Positions 1-10,509 of a stretch of DNA of 64,000 bases are shown here, piece after piece; position 1 is the stretch's first letter; each line of letters starts with the position of its first letter. The stretch lies in contig JAEVLN010000012.1 of the NCBI GenBank assembly GCA_018350325.1, positions 2,687,991 to 2,751,990 on the forward strand, in the 5' to 3' direction. Under the pieces are notes generated by a model. The model saw only the letters and a program-made list of their open reading frames with translations. It had not been told where the DNA came from and did not search any database. Both the position numbers and the translations under genes were made by a program. The stretch is from Globodera rostochiensis (Eukaryota > Nematoda > Chromadorea > Rhabditida > Heteroderidae).

Positions 1-3000
1 CGCCACTTGGCACAATTTGCGGCAAAAAACAAAGCACGGGAATTGTGCCTGGGGCGATTATGCGGGGGCGGTGGACAAATTTGGGCAATTACTCTCATTT
101 GGATGGGCGGGGGAGGGGGGGGGGGGGGTTGAACGGACGGATAGGAAGGAACGGCACGGGCAGGCAAAAGGCATTTGAAGTGAGAAGAGTTGGGGGGGGG
201 GGCTTTTGTGGGGGGGGGGGGACTTTTGTGGGGGAGGGGGGGCTTCTTAATTCTTTCTTAAGCAGCGAGTAAAGCGCAAAAGTAATTGTTCGGATGTGCC
301 CGCCCGTCCCCTTTTTCTCTTTTAGACAACTTTTGCATTATTTTCAGCGGCTATTTGATAAAATGACGTGGTCATTAATACTTTTTTTGTTTGTTTATTC
401 TTCGATATCAAAAGTCACTGCCAAATTGGGCAATTATTCGCTGTTATTTTGTTGTGAAATGAATGGGTCGTCCGATTCCCTCCCGCCGATGGCCCCCCCG
501 GGGGGGGGGGGGGGGGAGGGAATGAATGGGCGATTGGTGCGCGATGATTACCTTTTTTGACTTTTGAGGCTGAAATGAGTGGTGGGTGATCCCTTCCCTC
601 CCTCCCACCCGCCCAAATCCAAATGCATCCCGCAATTTGAGGACAATGAAACGCCGGGGGGGGGGGAATTTATTCGGATGAGGGAAGTGGAAATGGAGAG
701 GAAATTGATACGTTTGGGGGCAAATTGGCGAGTGGCGGGAGAGGGGGGGGGGGAGGGGGCAATTGAAGAATCAGTGGAAAAGTGCCAATTTGGGTGGACC
801 CGAAAAACTTTTAAAAAAATATTTAGTAGAATAAAAGAAAACGGACGTTAAGTTCGATTAAATATACTCTGTTATGCGATTAATTGTGTATATGTATGGG
901 AGGTCGAAACAGTTTGATACGTTTCAAAAAGATATAATTGAAAATGCCATAATTTGAGCTTACCAAAATGGGCACATTCAAAATGAGGTCAAAAGAAAGT
1001 CATTTTTATTCCCAAAGTTTAAATTTGAAAAGCAAGCGAATTTTTTGAAAATTTCAGAAAAGATTTGCCGATGCGATAAGAAGCCATGATGGACCCCCCT
1101 CCCCCCCCCCCTCCACCCTCTGGCAGTCTTTTTGCCTCAGTCGTAATAATTCTGCCAAATTGACGATGGGCCCAGAGGGAAGGGAACGCTTTTGGCACAG
1201 AAGAAGCAAAACGTGGCCTAGGGGGACTTGGCCGAAAAGGAATGCTTCTCCCCATTTGGCACAATCGAATTGCATTCTGAAGAGGGAATTGCCACAGAGA
1301 GAATTCGGCGCATTGTCTCAATGGAATTTGGGGGCGGGGGGGGGGAAATTGGGGTCGGAAATGAGCAAATTTGAGCCTGGGGGGAGGCCGTAATTTGGGG
1401 ATTGTCTCCAATGCGAAATTCGCTGCAAAAAACAGAAATCAGTTAATTTCGGGGTACACTTTGGAAATGGCGCCGAAGAACCCGAAAAACCAGCTCGAAA
1501 AGTGCCCTTGGAAATTCCACCAAAAGTGCCCCCTAAGGGCGGGCATCCGCCGATTGCTGCCCCAGGGCACCTTTTGGGCTTTTCCCATTCCGCATCGGTG
1601 GAGACGGGCGATTTTGACGGGAAATGGACGGGGATTAACGGATTGAGAGGGATGGCGCTGTGTGTAAAGGGGGGGGGGGGGGGGGGGAAATGGACGGAAA
1701 AGGGGGGGGGGGAGGGGGGAGGGGGGGGGGAGGGGGGGGGGGGGGAAGGGGGGGGGGGGGGGAGGGTGTCGGAGTCGGCCGACGTGTTACCCGCGGATTC
1801 ATTCCCATCCATTCCCACAGACATTTACGTGCCAAAGGCACAAAGTAAACATTGCGCCTCAGGCAACGTCCATGCTAACATCATAATTGAGCTAATAAGG
1901 AGGCTTCTTAGTTTGGTGATATGTAAAGGAAGAAATTTTAATTAAATCGGTGAATGTCCTTATTGGTGTCATTTTACGAGAACCTCACTCCATGCTTGGT
2001 ATCTCGAGTTTCGGTTATTGGTTCCGGTTATTCAGTACAGAGAATTAATTGATTCATCGCCACTGGCGATCCAATTTTCGGATGACCCTAAGGCGATAAA
2101 TTTTCTTATATTAAGCCCTGAGGCGAGGGAAAAAGACAATTGTCCAAGTGACCACAAATTCCGGAGGGAGGGCCAACATCGGCGGAGTTGGGGAGGGGAA
2201 ACGGGAGGCTCTGAATAATTCAACGGAACAAACAAAGAATGGGCACCTCGGGGGACCACCGACAACGGAATTTGCGCGCAATTTTGGCCTTAAGGCGGAG
2301 GCCGACTGAACAGAGCCTCGGGCCTCGGTCGGTCGAGAGTCGCGGAAGTCGAGAGTAATAGAGGCGGGGAAAGTGCGAAGATCAAAGAAAGAATGGCGCC
2401 TGAGGGGCGGAGGCGAACGAATGAGTGTTTTGAAAACAAATACACAAAATAAATAATAAATATTCTTGGGAAAATATTTTGTGTGGAAACAACCAAAACG
2501 AGTTTAAGGCTAACAATTGGAGCTGAGCGCCAATTTATTAGCGTTTTATTGCATTTGCAACTCTTTTTTTTTAAGCGAAGCCCAAAGCAATCGGTCAATT
2601 GGCCTCCACCCCCTCCCCCAAAATCCCCCCCCCTCCTCCACCAACTTCCCCCCAACTCCCCCCCCCCCTCCCCCTCCCCAAACTCCCCCCCCCCCCAACT
2701 CCCCCCTCCCCAAACTCCCCCCCCCCCCACTCCCCCCTCCCTCCCCTTCCCCAAACTCCCCCCTCCCCTCCACCAACTTCCCCCCCCCTCCACTAACCCC
2801 CAACTCCCTCCACCCCCCTCCCCCCTCCCCCCTCCCCAAACCCTCCCCCCTCCACCAACTTCCCCCCCCCCCACTTCGAAGGTGCTTCCTTCCCCAATTC
2901 GTCGTGTCGAACATTCCGCAACAAATACTCCTCCCCGGGGTTCAATGATTCCGTCCCTCCAGGGGAAGTGTTCGTTCCGTTCTCGTCTTTCTTCGCAATT

Positions 3001-4793
3001 CCCTCGAGGGGAAAGTTGGAGTGCTTTTATGGTGGACAATTTGGCTGTGCTGGACAAACATTCAACAACGATTGTGTGAAATTCTTTGCCAAGTGGCGAA
3101 ATTTGATCGATGCTTTTGTAAGGAATGGCCAAACTTTACTTAAAATATTTTTTCTTACTCCAAACGGACGTTAGGAGACGAAACCGAATGTTTTGATCAT
3201 TAAAATATTAAACCCAATGATTCGCTGTATTTGTCACGACTTTTAAGCTTCCGGTCAAAAAATGTTTATAAAATAAGTTTCTTTGGGCGGGTGGGGCGAC
3301 CTTTGACACGCCGGCGGCGGGTCGACCCCCGCGCCCCCGGCCATTGTCAATTTGTGCCGGTGCAATTATCCCCCCCCCCCGGCGTCACTCGCCCAAATGT
3401 TAGTGAAAGTGCGCCGAAGGGCACAAAAGGTAAATTAGACGAATAAGTCCCCCCCCCCCCCCGGAAAAAAGGAATGAATACGCCGCCTTCGGTGCGGAAG
3501 AGAGAGAGTGTTCCAGAAGTGGGGAAAAGTGAATATTTTTTCAAAATATTTTCAGAAAATGCACCTGCGGGTTTTGCCGAGATGGTGGGCAATTGGGGTC
3601 GATTAACCTCTGGATTGAAAGGGAAAAAATCCTCGGGACTCAAATGATAATAATTAGTTAATTAATGATTGATTGATTTGACCGATTATTGATTGACTGA
3701 TTAACTAATTGATTGATTATTCGACTGACAAATGAGATGATTTTTAGGTTATTTTTGGCATTCACTTTAGGTGTATGGGAAATAAGGTAATAAGAGTGAA
3801 TACCCATTTAATTCGTAATGACATTGACGTTTTCATTTTTGAGGATTTTTTTCATCCGATTGCTTAAGTGGCGGGGGGTCCCGCCGCTTTTATGGCCGGT
3901 GTTAGTCTTGACGGGTCAGCCTCGGACCATCCGCCGGCTGAGGGAATGAGTGACCGTCATCATCTTCATGTCCCCCCCCCCCGGGGGGAAATGTTTGCGC
4001 AGCGGCAGAAGGATTAGAGGGGGGAGGAGAAGAAACGATCAAAGGGGGGGGGGCCTCAAGGGCGAACAAATTAATCCCATCACCCCCGAGGGGGGGGGGG
4101 GGCATGGCCATATGGACGAGACGGAAGATGGAGAAGAAACAATATTGTTGTTGTTGGCCCGGAGAGTGAAGAAAAGAAGAGAGCTCTTCAGCTGAAAGGG
4201 ATGGAATGGAAGAAGCGACGAACGAACATGGCCCGAGGGGTGGGGAAGAAAGCGCCGGAAGGGTCAATTGAGGGCCGATTGTTTGTTGGAGATGGAGCAA
4301 ATTGTGGCAAGGCAAGGAACAACGCCGGAGGATATAAAGTGTATTTTTGAACTTTTTCAAAAATCATTGAAAACAAGCTTTGCAGAATTTGTGGATCATC
4401 TCCCGCCGAGAAATTGGGTTGTGTTGCTGTGCGTGTGATCCGGCTCTTAATGCTTCCTTCGTCTTTAACACATTGCCGCCAAAATAATAAAATTAACGCC
4501 GGGGGGGGGGAGGGTAATTAGGTTGGGAACGGCGAGTGATGGCGAGTGGAAAGATCACTTTCTCGATCCGATCTCAATCCGGAATCCCTCCCCCCCCCCC
4601 CTCCACTCTCTGCTCCCGAAGAGTGATATTCCTACAATAATTGATCCGATTATAATTAATCCTATGCTTTAACACCAAATCCCTCCAACTAATCATCCAA
4701 AATTAGTCAATACTTTTTAGATTGTTTTAGCTCTTTTTGTTTGGGTAATCAAAGTTAATGTAAAATCTAAACAAAACTTTGTTTAGTTCAAAA
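1..4793. other. Gene-poor, homopolymer-rich intergenic region
   Basis: No supported gene. Long G or C runs occur near 110-130, 195-245, 490-515, 1660-1775, 3370-3380, 3450-3463, 3965-3985 and 4500-4510. A CT-rich block lies at 2605-2875. TTGATTGATT-type tetranucleotide repeats occur at 3655-3725. Open frames here are poly-Pro or poly-Gly readings of the homopolymers, with no family motif and no plausible splice partners. Confidence 0.6.
2605..2875. repeat. C-rich imperfect minisatellite (CCCCAACTCCCCCC-like)
   Basis: About 270 bp made almost only of C runs separated by T, AA and AAC, with short variants of CCCCAAACTCCCCCC and CCACCAACTTCCCC repeating. The reverse strand is G-rich and could form G-quadruplexes. 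It produces spurious poly-Pro frames on + and poly-Gly frames on -. Confidence 0.8.
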
Positions 4794-6675
4794 ATGTTGC
4801 CATTCCAAATTTTATTCTTTTTGTTTTGCCTTATTTTCTGCCTAAATTTGTCAACTTGCGCAGCAAATCCCCTCAGGCAACTTTCGAATCGGCGTTTAAA
4901 GCGCGACTTTATGTTCGCCGCGGGCAATGCCACTGACGCAATGCCAACTTGCTTTCAGGTGGGTAAAATATCAACAAATAAATTGACATTTATTCGCATC
5001 CAAATGGGTAGAAAAAGTCTGCCGGCAATCGGAGATCGATTGAGGGAAATCGGCGAAATTTCGGAATTTTCGGTGGAAGTGCCTTTAGGGGTTTACGGTA
5101 AAGAGACAGTACAACCACTGTTGGGTACGGTAGGGAAACGGAGAATACGGTAAGAGAGGTTTCCTCGGGGCTTAGACAGCCCACGCGAAGAGTTCGGCCA
5201 TCGGAATGCACCGTCTAATAAACAAAACAAAAAAAATAGAAAATACCGTAAATAAATAAATTTTGAGTACCGTAACGGATTTGGACGTCGCATAATCATA
5301 ACATCCGCCACAAATTTGGGCACAATTTGGCATAATGTCGCCGAAAATATCGGATAAATTGAGCGACTGACGGGTCGTAACAGCTTCAGAAGGGCTAAAT
5401 TTAAAGATTCGGAAAATGCCATAATTGATGAATACGGTAATTGGCAGAGTACGGTAATTGGCAGAATACGGTATGTGCCCTCTCTTCGGTGTGCAAAACG
5501 GTACTGATTTTTGAGTTGAAGAAAAGGCTCTTAAACTGCGAAAAGCACAGGGACAAATTCTCTCCTAAAATATTTTATTGAATTAAAAATTTCTCAAAAA
5601 TTGCAAAACCTTTCGAAGGGAGCGGTAAAAAAGCGAAGAAAATTGGACAAATCAAAATAAACATTTGCATTTTTAAATGTTTTGTTACAATTTGTTAAAT
5701 TTTGTGTCCGTTGGCATGGAAACGGACGCCAAATTTAAATGCAATAAACCAAACCCCCTCATTTGAAGGCGGCAATAAGGCGCTGAGAATATCGAATTAA
5801 ATTGAGTAATAATTGTTTGGATTCTCCAAGGAATGCAATCGCGATTGGAGTGCCGACTTCGAGAGGGAATTTGCCATGAACGCCTCCGACTTCTACGACT
5901 TTCCGTTCCACCCAAAAGTGCTGGACTATGCCCAATTCTTGGCCTATTGCCGGTTGGCCGATCGCCAAACGCAATGTTTTATTGAACGCTGCGGGGATCA
6001 GGTCGGATTGAATTGATTGGTTATGCCGTACTCTCAAAAAAAAGGTTAAATTTTGCCTTAAAATCCCCCCCCCACAGAGTGCCGACCGCGTATTCTCCCC
6101 CTCCAACTTTCTGTGCTCGTTCAAACGCCAACACTTTCTTCGGGTACGTCCATGCCTCGAGGACAGTGAGCCCATCTCGTTCCTCCGCTGCGACCAAAAG
6201 TGCCATCCGGCGAAGGACGCCGAAGACGGAGGAATGGCACGCGGCGGCGGGAACGACTGGCGCCCGGGGGGACGGGGGGCTGAGATGGGCAAAGTGTTCT
6301 CGGGCGCCGAGATGGACGGGTACGAGCGGGAATTGGACACTCTCTGCGCGTTCCAGCACTGTTACAGCCAATGTCAGGAGGACATTGCGAGTAAACAATT
6401 AATTTTTGTTGCCTTCGGCGATACAAATTAATTCCGTCCGTCCGATTAATTTCATTTCCAAAAGTTCAGCCCAAATCTGCTCCCCGGGCCAGGCCGCGTT
6501 GGCGGCTGAGTTGGTGCGCACTTACGTCCAATGGCATTCGGCGGATCTGCTGGATTGGCACATTTTGACGGGCAACGAATTGCTGCTGCCCAAAAGTTGC
6601 ACCAAATTGGCCAAATCCGTCAGCCCGGCCAAGGGACCCGACCCGGTGCTTAAGGCAATGTTGGCGGCGGCCTGA
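4794..6675 (+). CDS. Secreted CPG4-type (chondroitin proteoglycan 4 domain-like) protein
   Basis: Four exons join in phase: 4794-4958, 5831-6001, 6078-6390 and 6470-6675, giving about 284 residues. The first exon encodes a signal peptide (MLPFQILFFLFCLIF, ending near TCA). A basic segment RRLKRD follows, which could be a processing site. The mature part has regularly spaced cysteine pairs (CFQEC, QCFIERC, CDQKC, CYSQC), the pattern of the CPG4 domain found in nematode secreted proteins. Exon 3 carries a Gly-rich insert (near GGGNDWRPGGRG). The last exon has a TYVQWH helix and ends GPDPVLKAMLAAA. An acceptor-like TTTGTTTAG lies 8 bp before the ATG, so the message may be trans-spliced. Family assignment rests on cysteine pattern and overall look. 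Function is unknown: it may be extracellular matrix or eggshell, or a secreted effector. Confidence 0.6.
4959..5830 (+). repeat. Large first intron rich in TACGGTA/TACCGTA motifs
   Basis: This 872-bp intron is far longer than its neighbours. It carries at least eight copies of TACGGTA or its complement TACCGTA, for example near 5095, 5128, 5146, 5244, 5268, 5433, 5451 and 5468. Two copies sit in a short tandem (GGTAATTGGCAGAGTAC-like). Confidence 0.6.
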
Positions 6676-7902
6676 ACACGGAGAATTTAAATATTTTATT
6701 ATTTTCAAAAAGTTCTCCGATTTAACCATTTTAATAACTTTTTTCCAATACATAACATTTTGTCCATTTACTTTGGAATTTACAAATAAAATTGAGGAAG
6801 TCCCTTTAACTCTTTTCGGCGTCAAAATGCAATTTTGTGCTCACGGGAAAAGTGCCATCTTTGCATCATTTGCTAAAGCATTCCATTCGAATTCCATTCT
6901 CACAAAATGCAATAAAAAAATTGCAGAATTTTTTTGGCTATTGATAAATTTGAGTCTTTTAATTTAAATTATTTTCTCAATTTAATTTCACTTTTGTCTA
7001 TTTCTCACAATTTTTTTTGCACTTTTTCTGTTCCCATCAAAAAAAAAGTGTCAAATTCCATGCCTTTTAGCTTCCCTCCCCCGCGGCACATCAATCGCCC
7101 AAAACAAACCCCGAGGGGATATATAACAGCTGAGTTGCACAAATGCCATTCATTTCTGCAGACACTTTTTTAAATTTTCAAATTCCACACATTCCTAAGC
7201 ATTTTTTTTTTCAAAATATTTGCAAATTTATGCTCTTCATCAGAGTTTAAATAAACACATTTATGGCATAATGAGTGAGTTGTGCCGTTTGATTCCTTCA
7301 CTTCGATAAATTTACCCCCCCCCTTTAAAAATCGAATTTCCCGTCACTTTTTCCTATAGCATTTGCATTCCAGTGTCCGTTTTTAGTCGTGGCTCCTTCC
7401 GGTGGGGGATTTGTGTGGGACCCCTCCCCCTCCCCTCCCCTCCGGGGATGGTCTCTCTGCTCCCATTCCCCTCCCCCCTCCCCCTCCCCCGAGGGCATTA
7501 TTGCCCTCTGAGTGGCATCACACTCAAAGAGAGTTTTGTGTTGGTTTGTTGCCCCCCCCCACTCTCTTTGAGCCTCCTTTATGAGCCCAACGCGTTCCCT
7601 CCCCCCCCTCTCCCCCCTCCTTCCCTTTTGCTGCTCTCCCCCAAAATCCCCCCCCCCCCCATTTTGTCATTATTTTGGCGTCCCCCCCTCCCCCCCCCCA
7701 CACATTCATTTCTTATTTTTTCACATATTTTCGTCCATTTGTTCGTATTTTAAACCTAAAAGTTCATTCAAAAATAAAAAAAGAGTTCAAAATTTAGGGT
7801 TGGCGTCGAGAGGCCTTTTAAACCCCGAAAATCGATGCTTCTCAAGTACCGTATACTTCTCAAGTACCGTATGCTCTTCTACCATACCCCTCCTTATCGC
7901 TG
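6676..7902. other. Intergenic, AT-rich then C-rich
   Basis: No supported gene. 6676-7330 is AT-rich. 7415-7700 is C-rich, with CCCTCCCC runs that open poly-Pro frames. Two AAGTACCGTAT repeats lie near 7843 and 7860. Confidence 0.5.
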
Positions 7903-10311
7903 ATGAGTCGCTGGTGTTCCCCTCTGCTGCTTTTCCTCCTTCTGCTCGTGCCTTCCCCGTCCCTTCCATCGGCTCCAAAACGCTGTCCCTCCCCCTTCTT
8001 CCGACAGTCGCGCAGTCCCTCCCCCTCCAGCAACGGCACAACCCCTCGCCATTCGAGTCCCATTCACTTTTACGCCGTCACTCAGGCACTCTTACAATTT
8101 GTCCCATTGGCCATACACTTCGAACATTCTCAGGATTGCCAGTTCGTCCTCGTTCGTCCCGACCAGCTCGGCCAGGTCCGTTGACTTTTTGACGTCCTGC
8201 AAAGTTGCAAAAGCCTTTCCCGTCCGCTCTCAGCTGGCCGCCCTCCCCGTCGGCACTTCCCATTCCGCCGCCGCCGACTGCGCGCCCTCCCGAATTCAGT
8301 TGTTGTGGTCGCTCAGTTCGCCGGGCCCCTCTCTGCTGATGATCCAACAAAGGGCCCACAACAAAATTTGTCTCCTCCCCATCGAAATGCCATTTTTGAT
8401 GACCGCGCAAGGCTCGGAGCTTTTTAGGCAAAGATTTCGCATTCATTCCGCCCGCACATGGAATTTTGAAAGAAAAATAATAATGAAAAGAATTTATTAT
8501 ATTTATTTCAATTTTAGTTTATTAAGCATATAAACCACAATCCCCGAAACAATTCCACAGGTATTCGTTGCGAAATGCCCTCCAGCACTTTGCTCATTGC
8601 CACGTCACAAATGCGACGTTACCTATCGAGCCCAGTGAGCCCATATAATGTTCTGTTTTTGTTCTCTATTTCTGCTTCCAGATTTGTTGTTTGGCGACTC
8701 ACTCTATTCCGACATTTTGTACTTTTTGGACCCAACCTCAACCCCCGAGGCTGTTTGGACCGTACACCAATTCCATTTGTCTCCCTCAGGGCACCTCCGC
8801 CCGCGCGACACATTCCGAAGAGTGAAGCCAATGCTGAAGGTACGGCGGCACATACGAACAGACAGTACAGCTCGACTCGATTAACGATGCCTTTACATTT
8901 GTTGATTCATGCGCCTAAAGCGCCCGCTGTTTCTCGGCCTCTCTTTCAAAAATGTGCCAATCCCCCCAGGGGGAGCTTTACTTTCGGCTTATTTCTAATT
9001 TTGTCTCCTTTTTTCGGCTTATTTTTGTTCATTTTAAGAACATTTCCCATCGAAAAAGTTTTCTGCGCGATGGTTCGCCCGTTTTGCTGGCGTCGGACCC
9101 CCAGCGGAAGCGAATGTTTGCCGTCCCCCGCGCCCAAAGCGATTTAGCGGCAGAGTCCATCCAATGGACGTGCCCATTCGATTTGATCTTCAGGTCATTA
9201 CGAATGCCGGGCTTTCGGCATCTTTTAGACTTTCAGACCCGAACTCGTCCAACTTCATCCCCTGGCGATGTTCCCCCGCTCGAAGTCCCTCCTCTCCCCG
9301 GGCTCACACCTCACCGGGTTCGCAGTTGATCAAAATGTCGCCGTATTCACTGAGTCCGCCGCGGTTCGCTTTTTACAACTTTTTGCGATAATTTTATGTT
9401 CAGAAGTTCCAAAATTTGTGTAATTTTTTCAGCCAAATTCACTGGACACTTTTGTCTTTGTGGCCAAACTTCGCGGGAAGGAGGCCGAATCTCATTGCGT
9501 CCTCAAATTGCCTTACGGCGTCAAATTTGGGGTTATCAGCGACCAAACGTTGCGGGAGCTAAGGACTAAAGGGCCGCTGCCTCCGATGGGTCAATTTAAT
9601 TAATTTAGTCCATTTTAAATTATAAATTATTTCAGAACAAAGCGACACAAAGGCGCGTCCAAAGATGACATTAGCAGCAGCAGAAGAAGAAGCAGTAATA
9701 GGCGACCAACCCAACTTTGTTATTACGGGCTCAACGCCAAATACCCCCCGAGGGCACGTCTTTTCCCTGAAGGCACACAAATCGCCTCCCACAAAAGTTA
9801 TTAGCAATTTTAAATTCTTTGAGTAAAATTTGTCAACAGCCAACCGTTGTGGAACGAGTTGCGCCTTTTTGGAAGGCAACAACAGCAGCAACAACAACAA
9901 CAACAACGGAGAGGAAGCTGAAGTTGGAGGAGGACGACGACGACGAGGGGGACGAGGAGGGGGAGGAGGGCGGAGGTTGGAGCAACGACTACGAGCAGTT
10001 GCCGGGGGAGGAGGGGGGAAACGTTTTCCCGCTGACTGACGACGGACGGGGTCTGCTCATTTCGAGTTAAATTCGTTCCCATTTATTTGGTCTCTTTTAG
10101 GCCCGGCACAACTCCGAGCCAAAACGCCGCCGGCGGCGGGAGGCAAAAGTGTAAGTCAAATCGGGCGGTCAAATGCCGTCGGAGTCGGTGGCCGGAGGTT
10201 GGAGGAGGGCACGGCATTATTTATGCCAATTTTGTTGGCAGTGATCGCTTTCTTTGCGGGATGTCCAACAGAGATTTGTTTGTTTTGAGTTCAAAAAGTT
10301 TAAGTTTTTAA
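7903..10311 (+). CDS. Unresolved type I membrane/secreted protein gene (weakly GLMP-like)
   Basis: I could not close the exon phase through this locus, so the span is approximate and may hold two genes. The ATG at 7903 starts a strong signal peptide (MSRWCSPLLLFLLLLVPSPS). Short segments that follow (VLVRPDQLG near 8150, LYSDILYFLDPTSTPE near 8705-8755) faintly recall the luminal domain of glycosylated lysosomal membrane protein (GLMP/NCU-G1). The 3' part is clearer. 9433-9588 (DTFVFVAKLRG...LPYGVKFGVISD) joins in phase to an exon from 9637, probably ending at 9770 with a GC donor. Then come a Thr- and Asp/Glu-rich exon (9837-10051) and a last exon (10100-10311) ending in a hydrophobic helix (ALFMPILLAVIAFFAG) and a short tail. 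Signal peptide plus C-terminal helix suggest a type I membrane protein. Confidence 0.35.
9878..9964 (+). repeat. AAC/GAC/GAG trinucleotide repeats in coding sequence
   Basis: An AACAAC/CAGCAACAAC run (9878-9907) is followed by GACGAC and GAGGAG runs. In the probable reading frame they encode a Thr-rich stretch and then an acidic Asp/Glu tract. The frame stays open through the repeat. Confidence 0.7.
9882..9907 (+). repeat. AAC microsatellite
   Basis: (AAC)n with one interspersed CAGC. It encodes Thr in the probable frame of the type I membrane protein gene. Confidence 0.8.
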
Positions 10312-10509
10312 TCAATTGTAAAATAATTGAATTCATCCGGTCCAACACTTTTCGCTTCGGTATTTTGTACTTTTACATAAAATAGTTATGTTTACAAAAC
10401 ATAAAAATTAATTTTGACAGATTCAAACGGTAAATTCCATGCTGCCCTCCAGCAAAGACCGCCGCTCTTCCGCCTGGGGGAATCCCAAATCAATTAATTA
10501 CTGTAATAT

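Noticed and set aside
1318..1945. Overlapping frames with Pro/Gly runs
   Set aside because: Created by the poly-G tract at 1660-1775, with frames open on both strands in several phases.
2483..3132. Long open frames on both strands (poly-Pro and poly-Gly proteins)
   Set aside because: They read the C-rich minisatellite at 2605-2875. No start context, no conserved motif and no splice partners.
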